DNA of 64,000 nt from an uncultured Actinomycetes bacterium (GCA_900315165.1 OMXZ01000009.1:1-64000), one strand, 5' to 3'. Positions 15,732 to 24,890 are shown, numbered from the stretch's first letter. Notes: generated from the letters alone by a model not told the origin. A program made the numbers and translations.

Positions 15732-17513
15732 TTACTCCACCGGGGCGAACTGGGCATTGAAGAGCTCCGCATAGAAGCCGCCCGCGGCGAGCAGCTCTTC
15801 GTGTGTGCCCGTCTCCAGGATATGGCCGTCGCGCATGACCACGATCTTGTCCGCATCCTGGATGACCACGATCTTGTCCGCATCCTGGATGGTGGAGAGC
15901 CGGTGGGCCACCACGAAGCTGGTGCGGCCCTTCATGAGCCGGTCGAAGGCATGCTGGACATGCAGCTCCGTGCGGGTGTCGATGTTCGACGTGGCCTCGT
16001 CGAGGATCAAGATGGCGGGCTGGGCGAGGAAGACGCGCGCGATGCAGAGGAGCTGGCGCTGGCCGGCGGAAAGCGAGGCCGCGTCCCCGCCGAGCATGGT
16101 GTCGTAGCCCTGGGGGAGCTGCTCGATGAACTTGTCCGCATGTGCCTGATGGGCTGCGGCTTTGACCTCGTCGAGGGTCGCTGTGGGCCGAGCCATCGCG
16201 ATGTTTTCGCGCACGGTGGCGTGCTCCACCCAGGTGTCCTGCAGGACCATGCCGATCTGGGATCGCAAGCTGGCGCGCGTGAGGTCGCGGACATCGTGGC
16301 CGTCGAAGCAGATCGACCCCCCGTCGACGTCGTAGAAGCGCATGAGCAGGTTGATGAGGGTCGTCTTGCCGCAGCCGGTGGGGCCGACGATCGCGATACG
16401 CTGGCCGGGTTCCACGGCGAGAGTGAAATCGCCGATCAAGGGCTTGTCGGGCGTGTACGAGAAGCTCACGTCCTTGATCTCGACCCGCCCCGTCGCATCG
16501 GTCAGGACGACTGCATCTGGCTTGTCGGGCACGACCTCGTCCTGGGCCAGCAGGTCGAAGAGGCGGGCGGCACAGGCAACCGAGTTCTGCAGCTCCGTGA
16601 CGACCTCGGAGATGTCGTTGAAGGGCTTGGTGTACTGGTTGGCATAGCCGAGAAAAGCCGAGAGGCTGCCCACGGTCATGCCGCCGCCGAGCACCACGAA
16701 GGCGCCGAAGATGCCGACGCCCGCATAGACGAGGTTGTTGACGAAGCGTGTGCCCGGGTTGGTGAGGGCGGAGTAGAAGACCGCCTTGAACTGGCTCTGG
16801 CGCAGGTCCTCGCAGGCGCCGTCGAACTCGCGACAGGCGTCGTCGGCATGGCCGAAGGCCTCGATGCTCGAGATGCCGCCGAGCATCTCGCTGGCGTAGG
16901 AGGTCATGGCGCCGCGCCGCTCGGTCTGGTTGCGGAAGTGCCCGTAGCTCTTCTTGGAGATGAAACGGGCAAGCAGGAACGACAGGGGTGTGATGCAGAT
17001 GACCACGAGCGCCACCTGCACATTCAGGCGGAACATGAAGACAAGCGTGAGCACGATGGTAAGGACGCCCGTGAAGAATTGCTGGAAGGCCATGATCAGA
17101 CCGTTGGAAAACTGGTCGACGTCGGTCACCACACGCGAGACGATGTCGCCATGGCTGTGGGAGTCGATATAGGCGAGCGGCAGGCGCTGGAGCTTGGCAA
17201 AGGCGCGAGTGCGTAGGTCGTAGACCATGCCGTAGACGACGCGGTTGGTGAGGCGCGTGAGAGCCCATTGGCTGGCAGCGGTCACGGCGATGGCGAGGGC
17301 CATGCGCTGCAGGGCGACGATGAGGGCGTCGAAGTCGACCTCGTGAGGCCCGATGGCAGCATCAACCGCGTTGCCCGAGAAGACGGGCAGAAGCAGGGTG
17401 CTCACCACGACGACCACGGCGAGCAGGAGGATCAGGGCGACCTGGCCCGCATAGGGCCTCATGAGGGCGAGGATCTGCCGCAAGGTGGAGGAGTGCACGA
17501 CCTTCTTACTCAT
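15732..17513 (-). CDS. ABC exporter half-transporter, consensus-Walker-B partner
   Basis: 593 residues: six transmembrane helices (residues 20-330) then an ATPase domain with Walker A GPTGCGKTT, Walker B AILILDEATS and H-loop VAHRLST. The signature reads LSAGQ instead of LSGGQ. It pairs with the overlapping upstream gene (eight-base overlap, 17506-17513) as a heterodimeric multidrug or lipid exporter of the TM287/288 type. A perfect 27-base tandem duplication (15835-15861 and 15862-15888) adds a second copy of the nine residues IQDADKIVV right after the H-loop, an in-frame insertion not expected in the family. Confidence 0.9.
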   Translation of the reverse strand: MSKKVVHSSTLRQILALMRPYAGQVALILLLAVVVVVSTLLLPVFSGNAVDAAIGPHEVDFDALIVALQRMALAIAVTAASQWALTRLTNRVVYGMVYDLRTRAFAKLQRLPLAYIDSHSHGDIVSRVVTDVDQFSNGLIMAFQQFFTGVLTIVLTLVFMFRLNVQVALVVICITPLSFLLARFISKKSYGHFRNQTERRGAMTSYASEMLGGISSIEAFGHADDACREFDGACEDLRQSQFKAVFYSALTNPGTRFVNNLVYAGVGIFGAFVVLGGGMTVGSLSAFLGYANQYTKPFNDISEVVTELQNSVACAARLFDLLAQDEVVPDKPDAVVLTDATGRVEIKDVSFSYTPDKPLIGDFTLAVEPGQRIAIVGPTGCGKTTLINLLMRFYDVDGGSICFDGHDVRDLTRASLRSQIGMVLQDTWVEHATVRENIAMARPTATLDEVKAAAHQAHADKFIEQLPQGYDTMLGGDAASLSAGQRQLLCIARVFLAQPAILILDEATSNIDTRTELHVQHAFDRLMKGRTSFVVAHRLSTIQDADKIVVIQDADKIVVMRDGHILETGTHEELLAAGGFYAELFNAQFAPVE

Positions 17514-19224
17514 CTTTGCCTCCCTTCACTTGAGAGGCATAAATCTCCTGGTAGACGGGGCAGGTGGCAAGCAGTTCCTCATGGGTGCCCCAACCGGCGA
17601 GGCTGCCGTGATCCAGTACGCAGATCCGGTCGGCTGACTGGATCGATGTGACGCGCTGGGAGATGAGGAAGACGGTCGTGCCCGCGAGGTCGCGGTGGAG
17701 GGCACGGCGCAGAGCCGCATCGGTCGCGAAATCGAGAGCCGAGGACGAGTCGTCGAGGATGAGAACGCGCGGCTTGCGGACCAGCGCGCGGGCGATGGTC
17801 AGGCGCTGGCGCTGGCCGCCGGAGAAGTTGCGGCCGAGCTGTTCGACTTCGCCTGCGAGACCGCCCTTGGCGGCAACGACATCGGTGGCCTGCGCGGTCT
17901 CGATGGCCCGCTCAAGGTCGGCGTCCGTGGCTTCGGGATCGCCCCAGCGCAGGTTGGACGCAATGGTGCCGGAAAAGAGCCGGGCGCCTTGCTCGACGAT
18001 ACCGACGGTTCGACGCAGGCTCGCGAGCGAGTAGTCGCGCACGTCGTGGGACCCGATGCGGACCGTGCCCGAGGTCGTGTCATAGAAGCGCATGACGAGG
18101 TCGGCGAGGGTGGACTTGCCCGAGCCCGTGCCGCCGATCACGCCGATGGTCTGCCCGGGGGCAGCCGTGAAGCTGACGTGCGAGAGGGCGGGCGCGGCCC
18201 CGTCCGTGTAGGTGAAGGTCACGTCATCGAAGATGACCTTCGGCTCCTCACGCATGGCATCGAACGTGCCGTCTGCCATCGAGCTCTGCGTGTCGAAGAC
18301 CTGGTTGATGCGGGCGGCACAGGCGGCGGCCTTGGACTCCTGGACGATCAGGTTGGCGAGCTTGACGCCCTCCACCAAGATCTGGGCGCTGTAGTTGACG
18401 AAGGCGACGAGCTGTCCCTGGGTGAGGCCTCCCGCGTCCACCTTGAAGCCGCCCACATAGAGGGCGACAGCGAGGCCCAGGTTGCAGACGGCATAGGTGA
18501 GCGGGCTCAGCGTGCCCGCGATGTCGCCCACGTGCACCTGCTCGCGGCGGAGGTCACCGGCCGTCTCGTCCATACGGGAGACTTCGTCGTCCTCGCGGCG
18601 GAAGGCGCGGATCACGCGCACGCCCTCGAGGTTCTCGGACGTGCGCAGGAGGACCTCGTCGAGCCGGTGCTGGACCGCGCGGTAGAGCTTGGTCGCGACC
18701 CGCATCACGAGATAGACGACCAGCAGAATGAGCAGGATGGTCAGGGTGTAGACCAAGCCCTCCGTACCGTCGATCGAGAAGACGAGCGCCAAGGCGCCGA
18801 ACACCACGAAGGGGGAGCGCAGGACCAGGCGGAAGAACATGTTGAAGCCGTCCTGGACCTGCTGGGTGTCGTTGGTCACACGGGTGACGAGAGTGGAGGT
18901 ACCCAGGGCATCGAGGTCGGCCCGCGCAAGCCCCATGATGTGGCGGAAGAGGTCGCCGCGAAGCTCGGCCCCAAAGCCCGCCGCGAGCTTTGCCGCAAAA
19001 TACTGGGCCGTGAATGCCACGAGCATGCCGAGAAGTCCCATGGCCACGAGCAGAAGGCCCCGCTGCAGGATGTAGGTCTTTTCGCCTGCGGCGACGCCGA
19101 TGTCGATGACCTGAGCCATGATGAGGGGGACCACCAGGCCAAACAGTGCCTCGAGTAGCTTGAAGAGCGGCGCAAGGACGCATGCGACCCTGTAATTCTT
19201 TAAGTATCGCGCAAGCCTGAGCAC
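17506..19224 (-). CDS. ABC exporter half-transporter, degenerate-site partner
   Basis: About 572 residues: six transmembrane helices then an ATPase domain with Walker A GGTGSGKST and a normal FSGGQ signature. Walker B reads LILDDSSSALD, replacing the catalytic Glu by Asp, and the H-loop reads LISQRVTS, replacing His by Gln. These are the changes known from the degenerate site of heterodimeric exporters. Since that site is completed by the partner's LSAGQ, the two genes fit as one asymmetric transporter. Start: GTG 19224 has GAAAGGG six bases upstream; GTG 19230 or an upstream ATG are alternatives. Confidence 0.9.
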   Translation of the reverse strand: MLRLARYLKNYRVACVLAPLFKLLEALFGLVVPLIMAQVIDIGVAAGEKTYILQRGLLLVAMGLLGMLVAFTAQYFAAKLAAGFGAELRGDLFRHIMGLARADLDALGTSTLVTRVTNDTQQVQDGFNMFFRLVLRSPFVVFGALALVFSIDGTEGLVYTLTILLILLVVYLVMRVATKLYRAVQHRLDEVLLRTSENLEGVRVIRAFRREDDEVSRMDETAGDLRREQVHVGDIAGTLSPLTYAVCNLGLAVALYVGGFKVDAGGLTQGQLVAFVNYSAQILVEGVKLANLIVQESKAAACAARINQVFDTQSSMADGTFDAMREEPKVIFDDVTFTYTDGAAPALSHVSFTAAPGQTIGVIGGTGSGKSTLADLVMRFYDTTSGTVRIGSHDVRDYSLASLRRTVGIVEQGARLFSGTIASNLRWGDPEATDADLERAIETAQATDVVAAKGGLAGEVEQLGRNFSGGQRQRLTIARALVRKPRVLILDDSSSALDFATDAALRRALHRDLAGTTVFLISQRVTSIQSADRICVLDHGSLAGWGTHEELLATCPVYQEIYASQVKGGKDE

Positions 19225-19934
19225 ACGCACCCCTTTCGTTCCCACAAAGTGTAGCAGCGGGGGCGTACGTGCACGCATCAAAGGGGCGTCGCAGCATACG
19301 AGAATTATTCGCCGCCATATATCATTACTTCCAATATCATCCGTCTCCTTCGCCCTGCCCCTTCACGCCCCGCCATCACATCCCACCCTCACACCCCTCT
19401 CCTGCGCACCTCACGCCCCTTCGTCCTCGGACATGCCATGCACTCGCACCAGGTCATGACACCAACCGCCAGTTGGCGTCAAAAACAAGGCGGAATCCAT
19501 GCCAACCGAGTGAAATTTGACGCCAGATGGCGGTTGGTGTCGAAATTTGTCTACCTGCGTGGATTCGCATAAACGCAGGTAGATGGTTAATTAGATTGAT
19601 ATATGCCAGATGGCGGTTGGCGTCATGGCTTAACACCAACCGCCAGTTGGCGTCGAAGAATAATCGGCATGTGCTGGAGGCCGCTCGGTCAAAGCTGTCT
19701 TTGGTGATGTCGTCCTTATTTACGATGGCCCCCTCGCGGCACCTTTTATGTGTTTCCTATGGAGGAAATCACCAAAGCGCTTGATTCGAATCAGGATCTC
19801 AACACATCTCTCGGGGACATTCGGACCCTCTAGCAGGGACAATGACGCTGTGCAGCTGCAGGTGCAATATTGCAGGCAGTTTTTCGCAAGTTTGATGCAA
19901 GTTTCGTGCAAGTACCAGGCATTACGCTCATCCT
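19225..19934. other. 710-bp intergenic region with repeat element A
   Basis: The main content is the 197-bp element at 19458-19654. Bases 19330-19440 are pyrimidine-rich (many CCC and CACC runs) without coding signs. Bases 19655-19934 hold no gene I can support; a CTGCAGGTGCAATATTGCAG stretch near 19855 is partly palindromic. Confidence 0.5.
19458..19654 (+). repeat. Repeat element A: four 23-bp palindromic repeats with fixed spacing
   Basis: Repeats lie at 19458-19480, 19519-19541, 19602-19624 and 19632-19654, in orientations forward, reverse, reverse, forward; each has a CGCCA..TGGCG core flanked by CCAAC/GTTGG. Spacers are 38, 60 and 7 bases. The 60-base spacer contains a perfect hairpin CTACCTGCGT/ACGCAGGTAG (19551-19560 with 19573-19582). 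The same arrangement recurs as element B at 21237-21433. Confidence 0.85.
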
Positions 19935-21056
19935 ATGAGTATTTGCGGAGGCTATATCACATCCTTTGCGTTCTGGGCTACCAGGGACGATGACGGGGGA
20001 GGACTGCCTCGACTCGACTACGCGGCAATGGGAGATCTCTCGGCCGGTGTTCGGGAGGCGAAGGCCATGCGCCTGAGGATGGCGGAGCTTGGAGCGTTCC
20101 CTGGCGAATCTGCCGCATTGCCGGAAAACGGGACGGGCGGGACGGGGCCCAAGGTCCGCAATTCTCTGCACCTCATCGTCCCGTCACGCAGCAAGCGGTC
20201 ACACGCCCCCGGCGTAATCACCCACGCCCCATCAAAAAAGATAATGATACCCCCACGGCTGGTGACACAGGTGCATGGTCTTCAAGGCGCGAGCCAATCT
20301 AACCATGTTTCGAACACCTACGTCAGACTGCCTCCTAACAGTTTCTGCGAGATCGGGCCCGGACAATACATCGCGTCTCCAGAGCTGACCTTCTATGAGA
20401 TCGCCTCCCGCTCGAACAATATCTGGCGTGCTGTGGAGACCGGCTATCTCCTGTGCAGCGCCTTTTCGCTCTCGCCGCTGGGCTATGAGCGGATTGCCCG
20501 CCGTGTGCCGGTGACCTCACGTGAATCCATAGCGCAGTTCCTTGACGCGATCCCCGGCGCATGGGGCGTCGACAAAGCCCGCAGGGCCCTCGCCTATGTC
20601 AAGGATGAATGCGACTCACCCCCGGAAATCCAACTATCGATGGAACTCGGTATGCCCGAAAGGGTTGCTGGCAGGGGTTGGCCGGAGCACTGTGCGGCCT
20701 ACAGGATCGACCTTGACAGCGAGCGATACGAGCGAATGCTGGACTGTGAATATGTGAAGGCGGATCTCTATTTTCCAACAAATAAAAGTGTCCTCGAATA
20801 TGACAGCTACGAGGATCACATGGGAAAATGGCAGTTCGACCATACGCAGAAGCGCGCCGGGGTCCTGCGCGCCATGCACTACAAGGTCGTGTCGGTCACA
20901 AACGGCATGGTCATGAACAATCGGGAGTTCGATGACTCGCTCTTCACCTGGGAGGAGACGCTGGGCATTCCCCACAAGTCGCCATCCCACCGCACGCGGA
21001 ATCTTCAGCATGAGATGCATGAATTCTTGATTGCGCCCGACCGTCGCCGCTTCTAG
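19935..21056 (+). CDS. AbiEi/DUF559-like protein with a predicted PD-(D/E)xK nuclease domain
   Basis: 373 residues, start uncertain (no clear Shine-Dalgarno before ATG 19935; conserved-looking sequence begins near residue 100). The central part (137-215, around GPGQYIASPELTFYEIA) resembles the AbiEi-like middle domain common in actinobacteria; the C terminus resembles DUF559/Vsr-type nucleases, with a helix glutamate in SPPEIQLSMEL (E231), D277 in ADLYFP and E288-Y-D290, followed by a basic helix (HTQKRAGVLR). This would be an abortive-infection or DNA-repair-type nuclease; that is inference from motif order. It is a single gene between two copies of a 197-bp repeat element, which suggests it moved or was duplicated as a unit. 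Confidence 0.6.
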   Translation: MSICGGYITSFAFWATRDDDGGGLPRLDYAAMGDLSAGVREAKAMRLRMAELGAFPGESAALPENGTGGTGPKVRNSLHLIVPSRSKRSHAPGVITHAPSKKIMIPPRLVTQVHGLQGASQSNHVSNTYVRLPPNSFCEIGPGQYIASPELTFYEIASRSNNIWRAVETGYLLCSAFSLSPLGYERIARRVPVTSRESIAQFLDAIPGAWGVDKARRALAYVKDECDSPPEIQLSMELGMPERVAGRGWPEHCAAYRIDLDSERYERMLDCEYVKADLYFPTNKSVLEYDSYEDHMGKWQFDHTQKRAGVLRAMHYKVVSVTNGMVMNNREFDDSLFTWEETLGIPHKSPSHRTRNLQHEMHEFLIAPDRRRF

Positions 21057-21539
21057 TCAAACCATCGCGCCCGCTGGCCACCGCGAACCCGCTGGCTCCC
21101 GTGCATCAACCGTCCCTCCCCGTGAATCAACCGTCCCCCGTGCATTTGCTTGCCCCGTGCATCTGCTTGCCCCGCAATCTCGTGCCACGGCGGACCCGCA
21201 CGGCGTCAATGTAGCTTCTAATAGGCTGACTGAAATAACACCAGACGCCAATTGGCGTCAAAATCGGGCCGAAACCCACGACATCAGATTGATTTTTAAC
21301 GCCAACTGGCGGTTGGTGTCGAAATTTGTCTACCTGCGAGGATTCGCTTAAACGCAGGTAGATGATTAATTAGATTGATATACGCCAGATGGCGCTTGGC
21401 GTCATGGCTTAACACCAACCGCCAGTTGGCGTCAGCCCTTAACGCCAGATGGCGCCTGGTTTCGAGGTTGCCCCGGATGCCGCCTCACAAGGACTCCCAT
21501 ATGCGATACCTCTGCAGGAAAAGACGCTCGGAGCACGAC
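21057..21539. other. 483-bp intergenic region with repeat element B and short doublets
   Basis: From 21069 to about 21173 the sequence consists of doubled short words: CCCGCTGGC twice, CCGTGNATCAACCGTCC twice, and CCGTGCATNTGCTTGCC twice. Element B follows at 21237-21433. Nothing codes for protein here. Confidence 0.5.
21237..21463 (+). repeat. Repeat element B: five 23-bp palindromic repeats, colinear with element A
   Basis: Repeats at 21237-21259, 21298-21320, 21381-21403 and 21411-21433 have exactly the spacers of element A (38, 60, 7 bases) and the same orientations. The 60-base spacer is nearly identical to that of A, with the hairpin CTACCTGCG/CGCAGGTAG (21330-21338 with 21353-21361), whereas the 38-base spacers have diverged. 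A fifth, degenerate repeat is at 21441-21463. Confidence 0.85.
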
Positions 21540-23418
21540 TCAGTTCAGCAGGAAGAGGCGTCCGGAATAGGGAGCCAGATCCAGGGTCAGACGGCCGTTC
21601 GCGACGGGCAGGGCGGTGGCTTCGGAGGCGACTGCTCCGGACACGCGATTCTTTGGCGCAGGTGTCCCGCCCGCGTAGATGTCCCAATCGGTGCTGAGCA
21701 GCTCGACCGCCTTCGTGGCATCCGGCGCGTCGACCTCGTAGGCTGGCCAGGGCTGGTCGGACAGGTTGAGGATGCAAAGCAAGCGCTCGCTTGAGCCGTC
21801 GGACGGATTGCCGCCGGCTACGTCATACGGAAAACCGCCAGCGGCACCCGAGGCAGCTTGACGCGAACCGCGCCGCTCGATGGCATAGGTCGAGCGGTCG
21901 GCGTCGTTCACCTGACGCCAGACAAAGCCACCCTCCTCGTAGTCCTCGGACCAGAGGGCGGGATACTCGAGGTAGAGGTGGTTGAGGTCGCGGCAATAGC
22001 GGTAGAAGGCGTCGTGGATGGGGTAGTCGCGCAGGAACCAGTCCTGCTCGCGGTTTTCGTCCCACTCGCGCAGCTGGCCGATCTCGGACCCCATGAAGTT
22101 CAGCTTCTTGCCGGGGTGCACCATCATGTACATATAGAGGGTGCGGGCCTGGGGGAACTTGTCCTCGTAGTCGCCGTGCATCTTCGCGAGGACCGTGGCC
22201 TTGCCGTGGACGACCTCGTCGTGCGAGAGCGGCATCAGATAGCGCTCGCGGCCGAAATACATCATGGAGAAGGACAGCTTGTGATAGTTGCCGGGGCGAT
22301 GTGCCGGCTCCAGCTGGAAAAGCTCGAGCGTATCGTGCATCCAGCCCATGTCCCACTTGTAGTCGAAGCCCAGGCCTCCCGCGTCCACGGGGCGCGTCGT
22401 GCCGTCGAAGTCGGTGGAGTCCTCGGCCACCATGACCGCGCCGGGGTTGAGGCTGCGGACGCCCGAGGTGAAGGTCCGCATGAAGTCGACCGCATTGCCG
22501 TTCACGCCGCGGGCCTCCTCACCCTGCCAGTAGATGATGCGGGTGGTAGGCGCCCACCCAGAAGTTGGCGGCCGACTGCAAAAAGGAGCAGGTCTCGCCG
22601 CGGGAATGCATGAAGTTGTGGCTGCCCCATTCCGAGACACCCACGGCCTCGTTGGGGTATTCGAAAAGCGGCGTCCCGTCGTAGTTGGCCAGGCCGTAGG
22701 CGTCGGTCGCGAAATGCACGGGCACGAAGTCGAGCAGGACGCCGATGCCTGCTTGATGCAGGGCGTCGATCAGCCCCATCAGCTGGGTTGGCGTGCCATA
22801 GCGGCTGGTAGCCGCGAAGAAGCCCGTGGGCTGGTAGCCCCAGCTGCCATCGAAGGGATACTCGGCCAGCGGCATGAACTCCACCCAGTTGTAGCCGGAT
22901 TCCCGCAGGTAGGAGGGGAGAGTACGTGCCAACTCGCTATAGGTGTACCAGTCGGCGGGGTCGTCGGACGCCTGATCTCCCGACTTCTTACGCCAGCTGC
23001 CCAGGTTCATCTCGTAGATGTTCATGGGGGCGCTGTAAGTGGCCTCGGGACCAGCCGCATGGCGGGCTGCCATCCACTCGTCATCGTGCCATCCGTAGCT
23101 CAGGTCGCAGACGATCGAGCGCCAGGCCGGCCGCAGCTCCATGGTAAAGCCGTAAGGGTCGCAATGCTCCTGCATGGCTCCCGCGTGGTAGATGCGGTAG
23201 AGGTAGTGCTCGCCGTAGCCCACGCCCGGCGCGAAGGCCTCCCAGAAGTTGCCGTCGAGGACCTTGTGCATCTCCCACTGCCCGGAGTCACCCACCACGA
23301 CGATGCCGTCGGCCGCAGGCGCGAAGGTGCGGAAATAGGTGCCGCCGTCCGCCACATGGGCCCCGAGCCAGTCCTGGGCAAAAAATTCCTTGCCGGTGTA
23401 GAAGTTGTACTTGTCCAT
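21540..23418 (-). pseudogene. glgB: 1,4-alpha-glucan branching enzyme, inactivated by deletion of the catalytic nucleophile
   Basis: The first 292 codons from ATG 23418 encode the N-terminal CBM48-like domain and the first half of the GH13 barrel (GSWGYQPTGFFA, GIGVLLDFVPVHF, up to SAANFWVGAYH). The rest continues in another frame from about 22542 with RIIYWQGEEARGVNGNAVDF, the acid VAEDST, FDYKWDMGWMHDTL and LSHDEVVHGK to the end at 21540. Between them the FDGLR-D-AVS strand with the nucleophile Asp is absent: about 29 bases were lost, shifting frame. AAGGAG lies 11 bases before ATG 23418. No other glycogen gene is nearby. Confidence 0.85.
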
Positions 23419-23434
23419 GGGCGATGCGCTCCTT

Positions 23435-23498
23435 TTGGATTCCTCCGTGTCCGCCTAATAATACTAGAATGGATAGCCGAACGACCGAACGTTTGGTC
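23435..23498 (+). promoter_or_regulatory. Promoter with palindromic operator before the pseudo-esterase gene
   Basis: TTGGAT (23435-23440), an 18-base spacer and TAATAC (23459-23464) form a possible promoter. About 19 bases beyond lies the near-palindrome GACCGAACGTTTGGTC (23483-23498), of the size and type bound by TetR-family repressors, within a wider region of CGAACG/CGTTTG words. No TetR gene is in the window. Confidence 0.4.
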
Positions 23499-23531
23499 AA
23501 ACGGTTCTGCCGCACGATGAGGAGAAAACTT

Positions 23532-24821
23532 ATGGAGACTTTCGACACCACGCTGACCAGCCGCGACCTCGACGCCGAGCTCGACGTCATCGTCTACGGC
23601 ACCACGGGGCGTCCCGTCATCGCGTTTCCGACCTTCGATTTCTCGGCAGGCAGCTGGGAGACCGGCGGCATGGTCGACGTCCTGGGCGACCTGATCGAGT
23701 CCGGCGCCATCCAGCTCTTCTGCGTGGACTCCGTGGATGACCGGGGCTGGTATGCCCGCCATTCCGATCTGGACTACCGGTCCGAGAACCAGCTGGCATA
23801 CCTCAAGTTCGTCTCAGGCGAGCTCCTGCGCTTCGTCAAGAAGACGACCGCCTCCAAGGCCAAGCCCATACTTGCGGGCTGCGGCGCCGGTGCCACCAAC
23901 GCGGCAGCCGCCCTCCTGCGCGAGCCCAAGCTCTGGGGCGGCTTGCTCGCCCTGTCCGGCGCCTATGACGCGCGTTTCTACTCCGAGGGTGCCGTGGACG
24001 ACGACTGGCTCGCCTGTTCGCCGATCGACCTGCTTGCGGGTCTCTCGGAGGCGCGCCTGCGCACCCTGCGTAAGGTGCCGATGGCCTTCGTTTGCGGTCA
24101 GGCGGCAGACGAGCGCGGCATCGAGACCCAGCGCCAGCTTGACGCGGCCTTTGCCGAGCGCGAGATCGAGGCGACCTTCGAGTACTGGGGCTACGACGTC
24201 GATCACAGCTGGCGCTGGTGGCAGGAGATGGCGGTGCAGTTCGTGCCGCGCCTGCTGGAGCCCGCCGGCTTGGCACGCCGCAAGTTTGACTATATCAACG
24301 AGCGTGCTGAGGCCGCCGACCTGCACCTGGCCGACATGCGTGCGGCGGCAGACCAGCGCGCCGAGGACGTGCGGAAGGCTGAGGCAGAGGTCACGAACCG
24401 CGAGGCTGATATAAAGACCAAGGTCAAGGCTGCGGACGATGCTGCCGCGGCCGCCCAGGCCGCCTGGGACGAGCGCAATAAGGTCGCCCTCCAGCTGGCC
24501 GAGCTCGACCGCAAGGCAAACGAGCTCCAGTGGGCGGCCGACGAGGCGGCCCATGCGCGGTCCGACGCCGAGTGGTACGCGGGGGAGGCCCGCGAGCGCC
24601 GCGAGAACGCCCGCGAGGCCCTGGCGGCGGCCGAAGCGCAGGTAATCGATGCGGAAGCCGCAGCTCAGGAGGCCGACGCCGCGCGCGATGCATCCAAGGC
24701 AGAGGTCCGTGACATCGAGGCCGCGGCCAAGCCAAAACCGGCGCCTCGCAAGGCCGCGACCCCAAAATCACCCGCAAAGCCCGCCCCGTCGCCCGCGCGA
24801 AAGCCTGTGTCCAAGAAGTAA
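23532..24821 (+). CDS. Esterase-fold protein lacking the nucleophile serine, with coiled-coil and basic tail
   Basis: Residues 1-245 follow the putative-esterase alpha/beta-hydrolase family (VIAFPTFDF, LFCVDSVD, LLALSGAYD, and HSWRWW with the usual His). The nucleophile elbow, normally G-C-S-x-G-(G/A), reads GCGAGAT (116-122), so the serine is replaced by glycine and hydrolysis is unlikely. Residues about 250-395 are a long Ala/Glu/Lys coiled coil and 398-429 a Lys/Pro/Ala tail like that of nucleic-acid or cell-wall binding proteins. Start 23532 follows GAGGAG by eight bases; an upstream in-frame extension covers the promoter and is rejected. Function unknown. Confidence 0.75.
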   Translation: METFDTTLTSRDLDAELDVIVYGTTGRPVIAFPTFDFSAGSWETGGMVDVLGDLIESGAIQLFCVDSVDDRGWYARHSDLDYRSENQLAYLKFVSGELLRFVKKTTASKAKPILAGCGAGATNAAAALLREPKLWGGLLALSGAYDARFYSEGAVDDDWLACSPIDLLAGLSEARLRTLRKVPMAFVCGQAADERGIETQRQLDAAFAEREIEATFEYWGYDVDHSWRWWQEMAVQFVPRLLEPAGLARRKFDYINERAEAADLHLADMRAAADQRAEDVRKAEAEVTNREADIKTKVKAADDAAAAAQAAWDERNKVALQLAELDRKANELQWAADEAAHARSDAEWYAGEARERRENAREALAAAEAQVIDAEAAAQEADAARDASKAEVRDIEAAAKPKPAPRKAATPKSPAKPAPSPARKPVSKK

Positions 24822-24890
24822 GGTTTCCGTAACTCGGGCGCCAAGGTGCTAGAATCATGCACCGTATGAACTCGGTACCGAAAGGCAGCT

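Noticed and set aside
19458-21463. CRISPR or integron attachment array
   Set aside because: Repeats change orientation and spacers (38, 60, 7) are conserved between the two copies rather than unique; no cas or integrase gene is present.
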